Of a DNA stretch of 64,000 nt, positions 50,527-60,470 are shown in pieces. The notes under the pieces are model-generated. The model had not been told where the DNA came from. It did not search any database and saw nothing but the letters and a program-made list of their open reading frames with translations. The translations under genes and the position numbers were made by a program. The DNA lies in NCBI GenBank assembly GCA_964019425.1, contig OZ025846.1, forward strand, positions 186,001-250,000, given 5' to 3'. Every line of letters starts with the position of its first letter. Positions within the stretch are counted from its first letter, which is position 1. The DNA comes from Flectonema sp. DT1601. Taxonomy: Eukaryota > Euglenozoa > Diplonemea > Diplonemida > Diplonemidae.

Positions 50527-51675
50527 CTATTCCTCAGGGATCTCAATCTGACCATCGTCGATCTGCTGCTGGATTTCAGTTGGGTCCTCTCCGTTAACAG
50601 TGCATCCGATAGAGTTTGCTGTTCCCAAGATCTCCTTGCAGCACAAAGCCAAAGACTTGGCCATGGATGATGGCCACATAACGCGGGCAATACGGATGAT
50701 CTCGTCCATTGAGATGTTTCCATCGTGCTTGATGTTCTTCACCTTCTTACGGTCTCTTGGTGGTTCCTTGAGCGCCTTCACGAGAAGGGATGATGCCTGT
50801 GGGTAGATTTTAATAACACGATGTAAAGGTTGGTTATGAGATTATACAGCCACACAGAACTATATAAGGAAATCAGTTGGAATATTCCCCTCTCAAGACA
50901 AGCTTTTATTCTAGAGATACTTACGGTACCAGGGGGAGTACTTACGGTACCAGGGGGAGTACTTACGGTACCAGGGGAGTACTTACGGTACCAGGGGGAG
51001 TACTTACGGTACCAGGGGGAGTACTTACGGTACCAGGGGGAGTACTTACGGTACCAGGGGGAGTACTTACGGTACCAGGGGGAGTACTTACGGTACCAGG
51101 GGGAGTACTTACGGTACCAGGGGAGTACTTACGGTACCAGGGGGAGTACTTACGGTACCAGGGGGAGTACTTACGGTACCAGGGGGAGTACTTACGGTAC
51201 CAGGGGGAGTACTTACGGTACCAGGGGGAGTACTTACGGTACCAGGGGAGTACTTACGGTACCAGGGGGAGTACTTACGGTACCAGGGGGAGTACTTACG
51301 GTACCAGGGGGAGTACTTACGATACCAGGGGGAGTATATTTTAGATTTCTACAGAATACTCTACATACCGATGGAACAACTGACACGGTGGCCTGTCTGT
51401 TCTTGACAGTCAACTTGACGGTGATCTTGAGTCCCTGTTTTAATATTGTGGTGGTTGGAACTAAATGTTCACTAAAAAGTTCGTCGGCAAAAACAAAACT
51501 CCAAAACTCATACCTTCCAGTCCTTGGTGTTCTTCATGATGTCGTCACCGACCTTCTTCGCTGGAAGACCAAGAGGACCAACCTTTGGCGCCAACGACGC
51601 AGCTGCTGGGGGTTCTCCTCCTACGGCACGGAGGATGACGATCTTCACATCATTCGGGTCAAACTTTGGAGGCAT
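50527..51675 (-). CDS. RPL12: 60S ribosomal protein L12 (uL11), copy 3 with extra intron
   Basis: Exons 51514-51675, 51369-51434 and 50527-50796 encode the same 165 residues as copies 1 and 2. The first intron matches theirs with one base difference. A second, 572-nt intron (GTATGTAG to TACCCACAG) splits the codons for Val-Pro-Ser and Ala-Ser-Ser, where copies 1 and 2 have none. The flanking codons differ only silently (TCT GCG in copies 1-2, TCG GCA here). The intron is mostly a 20-unit minisatellite. GTGTTTCTTTCTTCAG precedes the start by 22 nt, a strong acceptor. Confidence 0.95.
50924..51344 (-). repeat. 20-unit, 21-bp minisatellite inside RPL12 copy 3 intron
   Basis: Twenty tandem units on the plus strand of the form GTACCAGGGGGAGTAC plus TTACG; three units lack one G. 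On the gene strand each unit reads CGTAAGTACTCCCCCTGGTA, so each carries GTAAGT, the consensus splice donor. The last unit has CGATACC for CGGTACC. Plus-strand frames that read through it are an artefact of the 21-bp period. Confidence 0.95.
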
Positions 51676-52072
51676 ATTGAGTGATGTGACCGGGCTGAAG
51701 AAAGAAACACTAAAGAATTATCAAATAAGCTACGCAAAGCAAAGAACTGTAATTGCATTTTACTTCGAACCTCACCTACTTCGGACACTATCATTCTAAG
51801 CTGACAGTCCCCCAGCAATAAAATATTTCAATAAAATCATATGAATACATTGCTGTGAAAGAAGAATACTACTAAAAAACCTTAACCCGATTCAAGATAC
51901 AGTGAACAGCTGGGCTCAAACTGAAAAGCTGAGCAGACACCAAAATAAATAGAAGGTGTCAAAGTAAAAGTAAAAGAAGAGGAAATAAACCAGAAACAAC
52001 AAGAGCGCTTTTCTTTATTATTATTATTATTTTTCTTTATTTTTTTTTTTTTTTTGAAAGAAGGTGAGATGA
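51676..52072. other. Intergenic, no gene seen
   Basis: Leader of RPL12 copy 3, then AT-rich unique sequence with a TTA microsatellite and a T run near 52040. Confidence 0.65.
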
Positions 52073-52694
52073 TCACGTAGAAGGAATTACCGACATAGAT
52101 TTCCTCTTATTAGCTATAGTACCAAGTGAAGCGAGTTGGATGGCTTTCTTCTTTAGCATTGACGGTTTAGTTCTGTGAATATCACCGTTAGCAACACCAG
52201 GAGTTGGCGCATCTAAACTAAGACCAAAACCTGACGGACTTACATCTGCAGACGCGTTTATAAATTTCGCATTTCGTTCTTTCTGAATTTGATCTAAGGC
52301 AGCCTTACGTCTTTGGTCCCAGGATGCCTTTTGTGCTGCTTGTCGTTCTTCCATTGCCTGAATAGCCCCATCGTCGAATACTGATCGGCGTTTTTTCTTA
52401 TCCTGGCCGAGGGGACCCAGAGCTAGAAAGGATTTTCGCTGAGAAGTGTTTGTGATGGGAGCATTCATACTGTAACCGAGCTGAGGAGACTGAGGATCTC
52501 CCGTGGGTGAGTTGGGGTATTGGTGTTGGTGGTGATGCTGGTGTTGGCGGTGATGTTGGTGCTGGTGGTGATGCTGATGCTGATGCTGATGCTGGTGGTG
52601 TTGTTGGTGGTGGTGGTGTTGGTGGTGGTGGTGTTGGTGGTGGTGCTGTTGCTGGTGTTGAGAAGGCAAATACTGCTGAGCGGAGTGTTGTTGC

Positions 52695-52726
<32 letters not shown>

Positions 52727-55573
52727 CTGCTGCGTTTGGTGGTGTTGATGATGCGAATACTGTTGAGCTGAGGAGTGTTGCTGATGATAGTGAGGGTGTT
52801 GCTGTGTTTGGTGTTGGTGTTGGTGTTGGTGGTGCTGATGATGAATATTCTGCTGGCCTAAGTATTGCTGCTCATGTTGATCCTGACGTTGATTCTGCTG
52901 AACAGAGTGCTGGTGTTGCTGATGATGCTGATTCTGAGTCTGCTGAGCTGGGTATTGTTGTTGATGCTGACTTTGCTGACCAGAGTGCTGGTTGTGCGGA
53001 TTCTGCTGCTGAAAAGTATGTGGATCGTGTTGTGCGTGCAAGTTTTGATTGGCAGATAAAGAATCGCCAACACCGAATGCACTCAGTTGATTGCCATAAT
53101 TAACTTCGCGGTCTTGATGCTGCATTTGTCCCGCATATTGTTGATGCCCTTGCTGCTGCTGTTGTTGGCGAGGTTGGGGTGGTAATTGACCAAGTTGTTG
53201 TGTCTGTTGAAATTGCTGTCGTATCTGCTGCCGCTGCCGCTCCTGTTGATGGAGTTGTATTGGTGATGGTCGCTGCAATTGTTCCTGCAGCTTTGAACTC
53301 CGTGATCGACTCACCCGATCCATTTCCTGATGTCCAACTTGACCTATTTGATCAGCTGTTATCAACGGGAAGGATCGGTCCTGCTGGGATTTATTCTCCG
53401 ACCTTGGATTTCTTGACTCTCCGTTTTGGACTTCAAGTAGGCGACTTACTTTATCAGAATTCTTGTTCATACCGTGTTCTACCGAAATTGGCATCAATCC
53501 TCGAGGTGCAAGTTGGTTCTCTTTATCAGGATTATCTTCTTTCTCCTGACGCTGGTAAATTGAAACAGGACGATCCTCTTCTTCGCTAACATCGTCTTGT
53601 TCGTCCACTGTATGGCTAGGCGTCTTTCGAAGTTTTTCCTGTCGTAGCTTTTTCGCTAAATGACTGCCGGTTGACTTGAGAGATTGCTTTAAGTCTGTGG
53701 AGCTGCCAGAGGGGGAGACGCAACGGCTATGTTGCACTTCGATATCATCTAATTCTTCCGAAAGTAAGAAACTTGTTTTACTACGACTACTTTTATTGTT
53801 AATAAAGAACGATTGCGCCGTCGGAATTTCAGGAAGGATATCATGCTGTGATTGATGCCGTCGGTTAAAAGGACTACGAGGGGTAACATCACTAGCGTCT
53901 GATTGCAGTAATCTCTGACCATCAAGTACTGTAGAATGTTTTTTCATATTAACAGCTGAAGGCCGACGATACGATTCCAATAAATTACATTTTTTTCTTC
54001 TCACCAAACTACCTTGAGCATCTTTCACCAATGCTACCGGGACAGCTTCTGATTGCACTGGTTCTTTTTTGGAAGTTGACATCTCTTTTTGAACAGTTGG
54101 CAGCTCTTGATGATCAAGTTGAGCCTGACTAATGGCACCGACTCGTATTTGTTTTGGTCGGAAATCTCTCATTTTGACTGGGGCAAACGACAGTTTTCGA
54201 GTTTTTTTTGCAAAAGTGTTACCCTGCTTTACTAAATCAAGTGATTTTCCGTTGACATCTCCGGAACTTAACGGTGAAGCAGGTGTTTGCAAGGTAGAAG
54301 CTGATACCGATCCTATCTGCAGACCGTCTAACTGCTGAGGAGAGTTAGTTTTAATCTTCCATAAATTAGACCATGCAGTACGAAGCACGTTAAACAGTTT
54401 CTGTGGAACTGATAACGGCTCTGAACCAATGGGTATAGAAACCTCATCATTAGTGAGTGAAGTCGGCACAGGTGGAAGTGGTATCTGCATCTCTTCGTCA
54501 GAAGAAACCTCCTTCTTATCATTCCATAGCAATAAAGTCCTATGTACGGAAGCTAAGAAATTAGACATACATTCACTGATGTACTGAATACGACTTTCAA
54601 GTGAGCGAGTACGCCTGCGGAGTTTTGCAGTTTCCAGTTGTTCTTCTTTTAATTTACTTTCAAGTAGCCAGAGTTTGTTTTCAACAATGTCGAGATACTC
54701 TTGTTGTGAATCAATAGGAAGGTTGTGATTAATAACTCGACTACGGTTTGCGTCAACATCGTGGTGAGACATAAGCGTATTCTCAATCCCTGAGAGTAGG
54801 CTGACCTGTCGAACAGATTGCTCTGTAGCACGAGTGACAATTCTGATCCATTTCCCTTTTTCATCAGACAGTAACCTCGACGTGATTCCCTTGTCAAGAA
54901 GATGATATAAACTGACGATGAGTGAAAATGCCACGAGAAACAGTCTCCGATGAGTACAGCTGCCTTCATCAAGTCTGCAGCTTGCAAAACGAGAATTCAA
55001 ACCGTTGGTTCTAATCTTCGAAGGATACGTCGGTGATGGCGGAGGAATAGAATACTCAGCACCTAACACATCCATTATAGAATATAAGTTACTGAAGAAT
55101 GATGAAGACTGCATGACATCAGTTTCCTTACTGAAATTAGCAGCCGATGCCGTATCAAGGACAGAGTCTTTCAACCTGAACGGAATCCATGTTCCAGATA
55201 GTTCTTCATCATAAAGCCTCTGAGCTTTGTTAATATGTTCTGATGAAGCACATAAAGAAGCGTTCATCTGATAACCTGGACCCTTTTCAAATAATGACAA
55301 CGATGATAATATCGATTCTGGATCGACATCTCGAACACCAACGTTACGAGATCGAACTTCCCGCGCTCGCCTATTCATAAAAACTGATTTGGCAGCCGCT
55401 ATTAACTCTACGGGTATTTCTTTTTGAACGGAAAAATCAACCTCCCGAAGAAGTCCCGCTCGTATCTGATCAGCTAACCTTTCATTATCTGCAACTTCCC
55501 GTTGTCTTCCGATCTCCCGCTTTCTCTGATCCTGAATTGTAAACTTCTGTTTAGCCTCCGAAAAAGCAGCCAT
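52073..55573 (-). CDS. 1166-residue Gln/His-rich hypothetical protein
   Basis: A long single-exon frame. The N-terminal 60 residues are charged and helical. A hydrophobic stretch (RLFLVAFSLIVSLYHLL, about 212-228) could be a membrane segment or a buried helix. Residues about 295-350 form a coiled coil (NKLWLLESKLKEEQLETAKL onward). The centre is disordered and basic. Residues about 765-1025 are Gln- and His-rich (runs of HHQHQH and HHHHHH), followed by a short helical C-terminus with KDKKKRRSVFDD and NKRKSMS. The Gln/His part looks prion-like and may drive assembly. TACTTTTGTCTTACAG lies 13 nt upstream of the ATG, with a two-codon upstream ORF between. No family recognised. Confidence 0.8.
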
Positions 55574-56356
55574 TTCATATCATCTCCTGTAAGACAAAAG
55601 TATCTAATGACTAGCAATGTTAATTAAAAAATACAGTCACAGAAAGTTGTTAAGTTGAGGTTCTGGAGGATACATCAGCATATCAAATTACATTACTCCA
55701 ACTGGAAATATTACTGCGTTGAAAAATTAGTTCGGTTTTTTGCAGATTTGGATATTAGTGCGATTTTTTTCCACGCAGTAATATTTCCAGCCGCAGTACA
55801 ATGCTGGGACACACCCATGAGAATGAGGTTGTACAAGGGAAGAACATACTCAGTTGTGAATGTTCACAAAATTATTCGATCGAGTGATTTAACTTCTCTT
55901 TAACAAATGATGCAGTCGTTCAAGATCATCTTCTTGAAGAATTCAGCAATAGAAGACGTAAGTGTCATCGGTCAATAAGAAACTACTTAGCCTTATTTAG
56001 TTGCATTGATTTACCTTATTCTTATGAAGCCTACGAGATCAAAAGTCATAAAAAACTTACAGAGAAATAGCCGGATCGCTACCAGTAAACACGTGACTCT
56101 CACAGACGATAAGAGACATAGAATAATCTGAAACACATGACTACTTCCGTCACAAACAGTCAGCGTTAGAGACTGTTGATTCCACGCCAATTTTCGTCTA
56201 ACAACAGAATACGTCACAACAAATTAGAAAATAGAAATAAAATATTGATTAGAAAAAGTTATGACAAAAATAAAATTAAATAAGACAATCACACTGGAAG
56301 AGAGAAACGTACTTTCAAACTCACGGTATTTCAGAGGAACCTTAACTCACAAAAAA
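55574..56356. other. Intergenic with a foldback sequence
   Basis: No gene seen. It holds the leader of the Gln/His-rich gene and a 89-bp foldback at 55702-55790. The rest is unique AT-rich sequence without long homopolymers, unlike most spacers here. Confidence 0.6.
55702..55790. repeat. Foldback (inverted repeat) of 17+ bp arms
   Basis: CTGGAAATATTACTGCG at 55702-55718 is exactly inverted as CGCAGTAATATTTCCAG at 55774-55790; the match extends inward as GAAAAA against TTTTTT after one or two mismatches. The loop is about 40-55 nt. It could be a tiny MITE or an RNA hairpin. Confidence 0.75.
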
Positions 56357-57991
56357 TTATCCATCACGCTTTTGATCATAAGGATCTCTCTTCTCACCTT
56401 CATAGTCATCCTCATCACGCTTTTGATCATAAGGATCTCTCTTCTCACCTTCATAGTCATCCTCATCACGCTTTTGATCATAAGGATCTCTCTTCTCACC
56501 TTCATAGTCATCCTCATCACGCTTTTGATCATAAGGATCTCTCTTCTCACCTTCATAGTTATCCTCATCACGCTTTTGATCATAAGGATCTCTCTTCTCA
56601 CTTTCATAGTCATCCTCATCACGCTTTTGATCATAAGGATCTCTCTTCTCACCTTCATAGTCATCCTCATCACGCTTATGATCATAAGGATCTCTCTTCT
56701 CACCTTCATAGTCATCCTCATCACGCTTTTGATCATAAGGATCTTTCTTCTCACCTTCATAGTCATCCTCATCACGTTTTTGATCATAAGGATCTCTCTT
56801 CTCACCTTCATAATCATCCTCATCACGCTTTTGATCATAAGGATCTCTCTTCTCACCTTCATAGTCATCCTCATCACGCTTTTGATCATAAGGATCTCTC
56901 TTCTCACCTTCATAGTCATCCTCATCACGCTTTTGATCATAAGGATCTCTCTTCTCACCTTCATAGTCATCCTCATCACGTTTTTGATCATAAGGATCTC
57001 TCTTCTCACCTTCATAGTCATCCTCATCACGCTTTTGATCATAAGGATCTCTCTTCTCACCTTCATAGTCATCCTCATCACGTTTTTGATCATAAGGATC
57101 TCTCTTCTCACCTTCATAGTCATCCTCATCACGCTTTTGATCATAAGGATCTCTCTTCTCACCTTCATAGTCATCCTCATCACGTTTTTGATCATAAGGA
57201 TCTCTCTTCTCACCTTCATAGTCATCCTCATCACGCTTTTGATCATAAGGATCTCTCTTCTCACCTTCATAGTCATCCTCATCACGCTTTTGATCATAAG
57301 GATCTCTCTTCTCACCTTCATAGTCATCCTCATCACGTTTTTGATCATAAGGATCTCTCTTCTCACCTTCATAGTCATCCTCATCACGCTTTTGATCATA
57401 AGGATCTCTCTTCTCACCTTCATAGTCATCCTCATCACGTTTTTGATCATAAGGATCTCTCTTCTCACCTTCATAGTCATCCTCATCACGCTTTTGATCA
57501 TAAGGATCTCTCTTCTCACCTTCATAGTCATCCTCATCACGCTTTTGATCATAAGGATCTCTCTTCTCACCTTCATAGTCATCCTCATCACGCTTTTGAT
57601 CATAAGGATCTCTCTTCTCACCTTCATAGTCATCCTCATCACGCTTTTGATCATAAGGATCTCTCTTCTCACCTTCATAGTCATCCTCATCACGTTTTTG
57701 ATCATAAGGATCTCTCTTCTCACCTTCATAGTCATCCTCATCACGCTTTTGATCATAAGGATCTCTCTTCTCACCTTCATAGTCATCCTCATCACGCTTT
57801 TGATCATGAGGATCTTTCTTCTCACCTTCATAATCTTCCTCACGCTTCTTTGCAAGACGTTCTTGAAACTTTTCACTGTCACGCTCACCATGATTCATGC
57901 GAGTAATGATGTGTGATTTGCCTCGAATCATAGCTTCAGAAGAAAGACAAACGGCAATCAACGAAGTAAATAATATCATACGTGAAAACAT
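56357..57991 (-). CDS. Secreted protein of 29 x 17-residue charged repeats
   Basis: A 544-residue protein. The first 20 residues (MFSRMILFTSLIAVCLSSEA) form a signal peptide, then a 31-residue basic linker, then exactly 29 tandem units of 17 residues with consensus DEDDYEGEKRDPYDQKR, to the stop. Variants are rare: one DPHD, one DHKR, one ESEK, one EDNY and two EKKD. Each unit balances acidic and basic residues and should be hydrophilic and disordered. The 51-bp DNA units are nearly identical, with silent CGC/CGT variants alternating in blocks, which points to recent unequal exchange. An AG (ATCTTGCATATAG) lies about 20 nt upstream. No homologue recognised; a matrix or surface-coat role is only a guess. 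Confidence 0.85.
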   Translation of the reverse strand: MFSRMILFTSLIAVCLSSEAMIRGKSHIITRMNHGERDSEKFQERLAKKREEDYEGEKKDPHDQKRDEDDYEGEKRDPYDQKRDEDDYEGEKRDPYDQKRDEDDYEGEKRDPYDQKRDEDDYEGEKRDPYDQKRDEDDYEGEKRDPYDQKRDEDDYEGEKRDPYDQKRDEDDYEGEKRDPYDQKRDEDDYEGEKRDPYDQKRDEDDYEGEKRDPYDQKRDEDDYEGEKRDPYDQKRDEDDYEGEKRDPYDQKRDEDDYEGEKRDPYDQKRDEDDYEGEKRDPYDQKRDEDDYEGEKRDPYDQKRDEDDYEGEKRDPYDQKRDEDDYEGEKRDPYDQKRDEDDYEGEKRDPYDQKRDEDDYEGEKRDPYDQKRDEDDYEGEKRDPYDQKRDEDDYEGEKRDPYDQKRDEDDYEGEKKDPYDQKRDEDDYEGEKRDPYDHKRDEDDYEGEKRDPYDQKRDEDDYESEKRDPYDQKRDEDNYEGEKRDPYDQKRDEDDYEGEKRDPYDQKRDEDDYEGEKRDPYDQKRDEDDYEGEKRDPYDQKRDG

Positions 57992-58156
57992 TTTGTGTTT
58001 AAGTAGAATCTATATGCAAGATAACGTCAGCTAAAAACAAAAATAGATATTGAAGTTCGTCAATGATGAACTTCAAAAATAGTAATTTATCTAAAAGAAA
58101 AAGAAAAAGAAAAATAAAATTCTAAGTGGGAAAACACTAAGCAGATATACAAAATA

Positions 58157-58258
58157 CCAAGGTATAATATTCAAATGAATTTTCGTTTCAAAGAAACGAA
58201 CAGAAATAAGAGAGAGGCAAAAAAAAAATATAATATGAAGAGGAAATAATCAAACATG
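58157..58258 (+). repeat. Inverted block A, left copy
   Basis: Contains ATAATATTCAAATGAATTTT, GTTTCAAAGAAACGAAC and GAAATAATCAAACATGAA. An inverted copy lies at 62362-62492. The two enclose the satellite and the 1.87 kb element. Confidence 0.8.
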
Positions 58259-58551
58259 AAAAAAAAAAAAATAAATAAATAAATGTTATATGAAAAAAAA
58301 ATAAAAAAAAAAAAAAAAAAGACCAGAAAGGTGGTCTGTTATGTCATAAATCTCATTTAATTTTATCATTCATTTTACTTTCCGCTGTTTCCCATCTACA
58401 TTTTATTTTCAAATAGTTCCGGTCTGTCTTAAATTTTAAATAAGTATTAAACTAGTTCAATTGATCATGTTAACTCAATTTTTCCGTCATGGTCATGACA
58501 TTCTTTTTTCTTTTTTTTTTTGTGCGAAAGAGATACCGATTTCGAAAAGGG

Positions 58552-58648
58552 GAGAAGTAACAGACTGGGAGCTTTTGCTGCCCTATTCCCGATGTAAACT
58601 TTCTTTTTATTTTTATTTTTTTGTAACAGGCCCAAAGGGCGACAATGA
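58552..58648 (+). mobile_element. 3' end fragment of an hAT element
   Basis: Matches in inverted orientation the end of the hAT element at the right edge (62502-62603): GTAACAGACTGGGAGCTTTT, CCCTATTCCCGATGTAAAC and CAGGCCCAAAGGGCGACAAT. It includes the last codons of the transposase (EVTDWELL) and the terminal non-coding part. The rest of this copy is missing. Confidence 0.75.
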
Positions 58649-58658
58649 CAGATGACAC

Positions 58659-58745
58659 ACACGAGATACCAACACATACGAGATACCAGCACTCCCGAGA
58701 TACCGACACACTCGAGATACCAAGACACTTAAGATACCAGCAAGG
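58659..58745 (+). repeat. Short 17-18 bp minisatellite
   Basis: Five degenerate units built on CGAGATACCARCACACW start just after the hAT fragment. Confidence 0.7.
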
Positions 58746-59095
58746 ACAGCGAGAGGTAGAAGGAATACTCTCCTCCTTAATAATTAATTTAAGTCCGATC
58801 CTGGTGTCTTATGGTAACTTGGCAGTGTAATGTCAACTTTCTGCTCTTGTATATGTGTTCTCTCATGTAAGTGATCTTAACTCCTGTTTAAGAAAAAAAA
58901 AAAAAAAGAAATTAAAAAAGATGAATTTTCAAACGAAGTTATAACAACCCCTGCCGCCCATTCAGATCAATTCCGCTTGTTTTTTCTTTTTTATTGTTGT
59001 TTTTCAAGTGGCGGTGATGCTCTTCACTTATATGATGCAAGAGATAGCAGCGATTAATTTCTATTTTCCGTCCTGGTCAAGACGCTAAACTGATT
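58746..59095. other. Spacer before the satellite
   Basis: AT-rich sequence with an A run near 58900. From about 59058 it contains a partial satellite unit (TTTCTATTTTCCGTCCTGGT). No gene. Confidence 0.6.
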
Positions 59096-60316
59096 GTTTT
59101 TTTTCTAAAAAAAAATAAATAAAATGAATTAAAAAAAAAAAAAAAAAAAAAGAATAAACAATAAACAATAAACAATGTTATCATTGTTTTTTTTATCGAT
59201 CGACTCTGTCGACTAATTTCTATTTTCCGTTTTTTTTTCTTTAAAAATAAATAAAAAGAATTTAAAAAAAAAAAAAAAGAGAATAAACAATGTTATCATT
59301 GTTTTTTTATCGATCGACTATGTCGATTACTTTCTATTTTCCGTCCTGGTCAAGACGCTAAACTGATTGTTTTTTTTTCAAAATTAATAAAAAAGAATAT
59401 AAAAAAAATACAAAAAAAAGAATAAACAATGTTATCATTGTTTTTTTTATCGTTCGATTTTGTCGACTAATTTCTATTTTCCGTTTCTTTTCTTTTTAAA
59501 AATAAATAAAAAGAATTAAAAAAAAAAAAAGAATAAACAATGTTATCATTGTTTTTTTTATCGATCGACTATGTCGATTACTTTCTATTTTCCGTCCTGG
59601 TCAAGACGCTAAACTGATTGTTTTTTTTTCAAAATTAATAAAAAAGAATATAAAAAAAATACAAAAAAAAGAATAAACAATGTTATCATTGTTTTTTTTA
59701 TCGTTCGATTTTGTCGACTAATTTCTATTTTCCGTTTCTTTTCTTTTTAAAAATAAATAAAAAGAATTAAAAAAAAAAAAAGAATAAACAATGTTATCAT
59801 TGTTTTTTTTATCGATCGACTATGTCGATTACTTTCTATTTTCCGTCCTGGTCAAGACGCTAAACTGATTGTTTTTTCTTTAAAAATAAATAAAAAGAAT
59901 AAAAAAAAAAAAAAAAAGGAATAAACAATGTTATCATTGTTTTTTTTTTATCGATCGACTATGTCGATTACTTTCTATTTTCCGTCCTGGTCAAGACGCT
60001 AAACTGATTGTTTTTTCTTTAAAAATAAATAAAAAGAATAAAAAAAAAAAAAAAAAGGAATAAACAATGTTATCATTGTTTTTTTTTTATCGATCGACTA
60101 TGTCGATTACTTTCTATTTTCCGTCCTGGTCAAGACGCTAAACTGATTGTTTTTTCTTTAAAATAATTAAAAGGATTTAAAAAAAAAAAAAAAAAAAAAA
60201 GAATAAACAATGTTATCATTGTTTTTTTTTCTATCGATCGACTATGTCGATTAATTTCTATTTTCCGTCCTGATCGAGACGCTAAACTGATTGTTTCCTT
60301 TTTTTAAATAATAAAT

Positions 60317-60345
<29 letters not shown>
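59058..60345 (+). repeat. Satellite with alternating 110- and 140-bp units and hairpins
   Basis: Nine copies of AAACAATGTTATCATTGTTT occur at about 59171, 59286, 59424, 59535, 59676, 59787, 59923, 60063 and 60205. Each is a perfect hairpin (AAACAATG, loop TTAT, CATTGTTT). It is followed by ATCGATCGACTATGTCGATT and TTTCTATTTTCCG. Long units add TCCTGGTCAAGACGCTAAAC and short ones lack it. The alternation gives a dimer of about 250 bp repeated almost exactly at about 59281-59530 and 59531-59780, then long units only. A/T runs vary between units. Confidence 0.9.
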
Positions 60346-60347
<2 letters not shown>

Positions 60348-60470
60348 ATCTCCCTGCTATCCCTCATATCCCCACAATAATATTATACCTTTTCATTTTC
60401 TCTTTCCTTTTCTGGTCTTTTTTTTTTTTTTCTTTTTTTTCCTTTTTCATACAACGTTTTTTTATTTATA

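Noticed and set aside
50924-51344. CRISPR-like array of short repeats
   Set aside because: Units are directly adjacent without unique spacers and lie in an intron of a eukaryotic gene; it is a minisatellite.
50830-51684. Plus-strand 284- and 155-codon frames through the RPL12 copy 3 region
   Set aside because: Open only because the minisatellite period is 21 bp; they run antisense to RPL12 exons and its intron.
52507-53103. Plus-strand Gly/Val/Asp-rich frames at 52.5-53.1 kb
   Set aside because: Antisense shadow of the Gln/His-rich tract.
56261-57916. Plus-strand frame of repeated LTFIVILITLLIIRIS-like hydrophobic residues
   Set aside because: It is the antisense of the 51-bp repeats in the secreted charged-repeat protein; 51 is divisible by three so all frames stay open. 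The minus frame has the signal peptide and acceptor.
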